A stretch of 25,626 bases of DNA from an uncultured Ruminococcus sp. (GTDB taxonomy: Bacteria; Bacillota; Clostridia; Oscillospirales; Ruminococcaceae). Shown here piece after piece: positions 23,235 to 25,626 of the stretch; position 1 is the first letter of the stretch, and every line of letters starts with the position of its first letter. Made by a program: the position numbers and the translations under genes. The notes beneath the pieces are model-generated. The model made no database searches. It had not been told where the DNA came from and was given only the letters and a program-made list of their open reading frames with translations. The DNA is taken from contig CACYBC010000097.1 in NCBI GenBank assembly GCA_902772615.1, positions 1 through 25,626 on the forward strand, given 5' to 3'.

Positions 23235-23470
23235 ATCTTAAAGAGCTTCTTGAAGTGATGTCCAGGGGACTTGTCGAAGACAAGGATTCCGTCAGCGTCA
23301 CTGTCGATGAACCCAATGAAGAAGGCATCACGGTCTACCATCTCAACGTAGCAGAGGACGATGTAGGACGAGTGATCGGCAAACAGGGCCGCATAGCCAA
23401 GGCTATCAGGACCGTCATACGTTCCGCCGCAGTCAAGAGCGGTGCCCATGTGATGGTGGAGATCGACTGA
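23231..23470 (+). CDS. khpA: KH-domain RNA-binding protein KhpA (YlqC)
   Basis: A 79-residue single KH domain with the GxxG loop in VGRVIGKQGRIAKAIRTVIRSAA (GKQG). In streptococci and other Firmicutes KhpA pairs with KhpB/Jag and binds many RNAs, affecting cell elongation and division; here the role is inferred from family and from the conserved place between rpsP and rimM. Start and stop overlap rpsP (ATGA 23231-23234). A hairpin follows 12 bases after the stop. Confidence 0.94.
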   Translation: MNLKELLEVMSRGLVEDKDSVSVTVDEPNEEGITVYHLNVAEDDVGRVIGKQGRIAKAIRTVIRSAAVKSGAHVMVEID

Positions 23471-23482
23471 TTCAGATTCTTT

Positions 23483-23514
23483 TGCGGGGCGGTTTGAACG
23501 CCCCGCATTCCTTT
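23483..23514 (+). terminator. Hairpin between khpA and rimM (partial terminator or processing site)
   Basis: TGCGGGGCG (23483-23491) and CGCCCCGCA (23499-23507) form a perfect 9-bp GC-rich stem with a 7-base loop, followed by TTCCTTT. The T tract is broken. Because rimM and trmD have no separate promoter that I can see, it probably only lowers read-through, setting lower expression than for rpsP. Confidence 0.6.
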
Positions 23515-23528
23515 AACGGAGGATTTAC

Positions 23529-24044
23529 ATGCAGAGATATCTGGAAGCCGGAAAGATCGTCTCGACACACGGGATCAACGGCGAGCTCAAGGTCTATCCC
23601 TGGGCTGACAGCGCTTCCGCGCTCAACAGGCTGCGCAGCGTGTTCTGGGATACGTCAGGGACTTCTTCCACTAAGGTGGAGTCGGCCCGCGTACACAAGA
23701 ACATGCTCCTTCTCAAACTGGAGGGAGTGGATTCTATAGAGGATGCCCACAGATATATAGACCGCACGGTCTATGCGGACAGGGACGAGATAGTGCGCAG
23801 GAACGGTTCGTATTTCGTGGTGGATCTCATAGGCCTTGAAGCCGTGAACAGCGCTGACGGCTCACACATAGGCAAGCTTACCGATGTCACGAATACCGGG
23901 TCCCAGGACCTGTACCACATCACGCTGGACAGCGGCGAGGTGAGGATGGTCCCGGCGGTGCCCGCATTCATAAAATCCGTGGACATCGACGGCGGGAAAG
24001 TCGCCATAGAACCCATAAAAGGACTGTTTGACGATGCAGATTGA
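23529..24044 (+). CDS. rimM: Ribosome maturation factor RimM
   Basis: A 171-residue 30S maturation factor that binds S19. It has the N-terminal RimM domain (MQRYLEAGKIVSTHGINGELKVYPWADS, conserved HGINGE) and the C-terminal PRC-barrel-like part (YFVVDLIGLEAVNSADGSHIGKLTDVTNTGSQDLYHIT, VPAVPAFIKSVDIDGGKVAIEPIKGLFD). Length is normal. GGAGG at 23519-23523 lies 5 bases before ATG 23529. Its end overlaps trmD by 11 bases, as is common, so the two are translated together. Confidence 0.95.
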   Translation: MQRYLEAGKIVSTHGINGELKVYPWADSASALNRLRSVFWDTSGTSSTKVESARVHKNMLLLKLEGVDSIEDAHRYIDRTVYADRDEIVRRNGSYFVVDLIGLEAVNSADGSHIGKLTDVTNTGSQDLYHITLDSGEVRMVPAVPAFIKSVDIDGGKVAIEPIKGLFDDAD

Positions 24045-24750
24045 CATAATGACGCTTTTTCCGGGAATGTGCGAGACCTATCTCGGCGAGAGCATAATAG
24101 GCAGAGCGATAAAAAAAGGGGCATTGGACGTCAGATGCCACAACATACGCGACTATACTCTCAATAAGCAGAAACAGACCGATGACGCGCCTTTTGGCGG
24201 CGGAATGGGCATGGTGATGTACTGCCAGCCAATCTATGACTGCTTCAGGGCGATATGCGAGCAGCGGGGGACGCGCCCGCACCTTATCTACATGAGCCCT
24301 TCCGGCAGGGTACTTACCCAGCAGCGGGTAAAGGAGCTGTCCGCAATGGAGAATATCTGTATTCTCTGCGGTCATTATGAAGGAGTCGACGAGAGGGTCC
24401 TGGACGAGATAGTCGATGAGGAGATATCCATCGGAGACTATGTCGTCACCGGAGGAGAGATGCCTGCGCTCATACTTACGGATTCCGTCGCGAGGCTCTG
24501 TCCCGGCGTTCTGTCCGATGAGGAGTGCTACACCGACGAGAGCCATTTCAGCGGTCTGCTGGAATACCCTCAGTACACAAGACCTTACATCTGGAACGAC
24601 AGGGAGGTGCCTGAGGTCCTGCGCAGCGGTCACCACGCAAACATCGTAAAGTGGAAAAAGGACCAGGCTCTGCGTAGAACGAGGGAACGACGCCCCGATA
24701 TGTATGAACAGTATATTAAGGAGCATCCCGAGGATAAACTCAGCGATTAA
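24034..24750 (+). CDS. trmD: tRNA (guanine37-N1)-methyltransferase
   Basis: Makes m1G37 in tRNAs with a G36, preventing +1 frameshifting. The 238-residue SPOUT enzyme shows DDAPFGGGMGMVM (51-62), the knot motifs LCGHYEGVDERV (112-122) and EISIGDYVVTGGEMPALILTDSVARLCPGVL, then GLLEYPQYTRP and the C-terminal domain HHANIVKWKKDQALRRTRERRPDMYE. ATG 24034 is preferred over TTG 24028 because MQIDIMTLFP is the family start and AAAGGA (24018-24023) is at a proper distance. In most Firmicutes rplS follows; here it is absent. Confidence 0.96.
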   Translation: MQIDIMTLFPGMCETYLGESIIGRAIKKGALDVRCHNIRDYTLNKQKQTDDAPFGGGMGMVMYCQPIYDCFRAICEQRGTRPHLIYMSPSGRVLTQQRVKELSAMENICILCGHYEGVDERVLDEIVDEEISIGDYVVTGGEMPALILTDSVARLCPGVLSDEECYTDESHFSGLLEYPQYTRPYIWNDREVPEVLRSGHHANIVKWKKDQALRRTRERRPDMYEQYIKEHPEDKLSD

Positions 24751-24831
24751 GCAATATGCACCAACAGTGCATGCGCTGCCGCCTATATCCATGGGCATTT
24801 AGTCAAAAAGCAAAAACAGCACCTCTGTTTC

Positions 24832-24859
24832 TTGACGTTATGCACATTTTTGTTATAAT
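24832..24859 (+). promoter_or_regulatory. Strong promoter of the HPr gene
   Basis: TTGACG (24832-24837) and a perfect TATAAT (24854-24859) are 16 bases apart, with a TG one base before the -10 (extended -10). The predicted start near 24866 gives an AT-rich leader of about 67 bases. The leader holds a weak AAAGA/TCTTT hairpin and CGGAGA (24919-24924) before the ATG. Confidence 0.88.
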
Positions 24860-24932
24860 TGAGATGCTGAAACGAGGTCAGTAAAGACTTGATCTTTAGA
24901 TATATTTGATTTTTGAAACGGAGATAGTAAGC

Positions 24933-25196
24933 ATGTGCGTACAGGACATTACAGTTGAGAACCAGGTCGGCCTTCATGCCCGTCCCGCTACTTTCTTTAT
25001 TCAGAAGGCGAACGAGTTCAAGTGCTCCATCTGGGTCGAAAAAGATGAGAGACGCGCCAACGCAAAGAGTCTGCTCGGTGTTCTTTCACTTGGAATCGTT
25101 GGGGGGACGTCGATCCGCCTCATCGCCGACGGTGTTGATGAGCAGCAGGCTATCGAGGGCCTTGTAAAGCTTATCGAGTCCGGATTCAACGAGTAA
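24933..25196 (+). CDS. ptsH: HPr-family phosphocarrier protein
   Basis: A small cytoplasmic protein of 87 residues. GLHARP with His15 is the site phosphorylated by EI in the sugar phosphotransferase system, and AKSLLGVLSLGI holds Ser46, the HPr kinase site used in catabolite repression. Having both argues for true HPr rather than Crh, which lacks His15. ATG 24933 follows CGGAGA (24919-24924) by 8 bases; a longer frame from TTG 24906 would start inside the leader. It stands alone between its own promoter and terminator, not with ptsI, just ahead of uvrC. In many clostridia uvrC begins a cluster with hprK, murB and whiA, so an hprK gene may lie downstream. Confidence 0.93.
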   Translation: MCVQDITVENQVGLHARPATFFIQKANEFKCSIWVEKDERRANAKSLLGVLSLGIVGGTSIRLIADGVDEQQAIEGLVKLIESGFNE

Positions 25197-25209
25197 GATA
25201 TTCTGATCT

Positions 25210-25246
25210 GGCCGCCTCTTAACGGAGGCGGCCTTTAGTTTTATTT
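25210..25246 (+). terminator. Strong terminator after the HPr gene
   Basis: GGCCGCCTC (25210-25218) and GAGGCGGCC (25225-25233) form a perfect 9-bp stem with a 6-base loop, followed by the T-rich TTTAGTTTTATTTT (25234-25247). It ends only a few bases before the uvrC start codon at 25250. Confidence 0.9.
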
Positions 25247-25249
25247 TCA

Positions 25250-25626
25250 ATGACTTTAAGGGAACTACAGAACAAGGCGCTGTCGCTTCCGCTGCTGCCC
25301 GGCATCTACATCATGAAGGACCGCAGAGGTGAAGTGATATATGTCGGAAAAGCGAAGAAGCTCAAGAACCGGGTCTCCAGTTATTTCAGACCCGGTGCTT
25401 CCCATACCCCAAAGGTCGAGAAAATGGTCTCTAACGTCCAGGATTTCGATGTCATCGTGGTGGACAGCGAATTCGAAGCGCTGACTCTTGAGTGTTCAAT
25501 GATCAAGCAGCACCGCCCAAAATACAACATCATGATGAGGGATGATAAAGGCTTCTCCTACATCAGGGTCTCGGACGGAGCATACCCGAAGATAACCGCG
25601 GAACTGCAGAAGCATGACGACGGCGC
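25250..25626 (+). CDS. uvrC: Excinuclease ABC subunit C, N-terminal part
   Basis: The nuclease subunit of UvrABC nucleotide-excision repair, which makes the cuts on both sides of a lesion. The visible 125 codons hold the GIY-YIG domain: PLLPGIYIMKDRRGEVIYVGKAKKLKNRVSSYF (about residues 14-46), then EFEALTLECSMIKQHRPKYNIMMRDDKGFSYIRV, typical of UvrC. The gene runs off the window at 25626; full proteins are about 600 residues. ATG 25250 is the only sensible start, as an in-frame TAA lies at 25220-25222 with no ATG, GTG or TTG between. No SD is present within 15 bases; the nearest GGAGG (25224-25228) is 21 bases away and inside the terminator stem. Confidence 0.95.
   Translation, partial: MTLRELQNKALSLPLLPGIYIMKDRRGEVIYVGKAKKLKNRVSSYFRPGASHTPKVEKMVSNVQDFDVIVVDSEFEALTLECSMIKQHRPKYNIMMRDDKGFSYIRVSDGAYPKITAELQKHDDG

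Noticed and set aside
24113..24120. Run of seven A followed by GGGG in trmD
   Set aside because: The reading frame continues through the full SPOUT domain, so neither a frameshift error nor programmed slippage is needed.
24814..24830. AAACAG/CTGTTT hairpin as a terminator for trmD
   Set aside because: The stem is only 6 bp and the T tail is short and runs into the HPr -35 box. It is too weak to list as a feature.
24783..24977. Minus-strand 64-codon frame over the HPr promoter region
   Set aside because: It covers an AT-rich promoter and leader, has no SD, and its sequence looks like translated AT-rich DNA.

Overview
The window is ordinary low-GC-Gram-positive (Bacillota) chromosome, most likely from an anaerobic member of the class Clostridia. 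Three things support this. The gene order matches the Bacillus/Clostridium housekeeping blocks. A GerW/YtfJ-type gene, normally found in spore formers, sits beside scpAB. Many starts have strong GGAGG ribosome binding sites and near-consensus sigma-A promoters. Base composition is moderate to slightly GC-rich, with frequent AGG/AGA and ATA codons throughout, and no gene stands out as foreign by eye. I would not name a genus.

Layout. (1) 1-84 is the tail of rpmB, followed by a terminator. (2) 207-3524 is an operon of overlapping genes, scpA-scpB-DUF2953-gerW-rluB, closed by a 13-bp-stem terminator. (3) 3534-5405, minus strand, is a GH13 alpha-glucosidase with its own promoter; it converges on rluB. 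(4) 5530-8744 is a three-gene biotin-dependent carboxyl-transfer operon: a divergent 12S-type carboxyltransferase, a biotin carrier and a 5S/pyruvate carboxylase B-type subunit. (5) 8832-21098 is a long housekeeping run: yicC, remA, gmk, rpoZ, priA, def, fmt, rsmB, rlmN, a PP2C phosphatase, a PASTA kinase and rsgA. (6) 21151-24750 is ylxM-ffh-rpsP-khpA-rimM-trmD. (7) 24832-25246 is a single-gene HPr unit with a strong promoter and terminator, followed by the start of uvrC, which runs off the window. All remaining intergenic gaps are shorter than about 210 bases.

How the genes work together. Region 2 covers chromosome condensation (the ScpAB partners of SMC), a sporulation-associated pair and rRNA pseudouridylation. 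Region 5 joins nucleotide supply, RNA polymerase omega, replication restart, formyl-Met handling, rRNA methylation, the Ser/Thr phosphorylation switch and a ribosome-maturation GTPase. Region 6 is the signal-recognition and ribosome/tRNA maturation block. Compared with B. subtilis, coaBC is absent between rpoZ and priA, rpe-thiN after rsgA, ftsY before ylxM, and rplS after trmD.

I found no CRISPR array, phage, insertion sequence, tRNA or clear defence system. The most unusual points are: the PASTA kinase carries two extra extracellular bacterial-repeat modules; the 12S-like carboxyltransferase has lost the usual glycine-rich oxyanion motifs; the glucosidase has an N-terminal helical extension; and several palindromes sit exactly on promoters or start codons.
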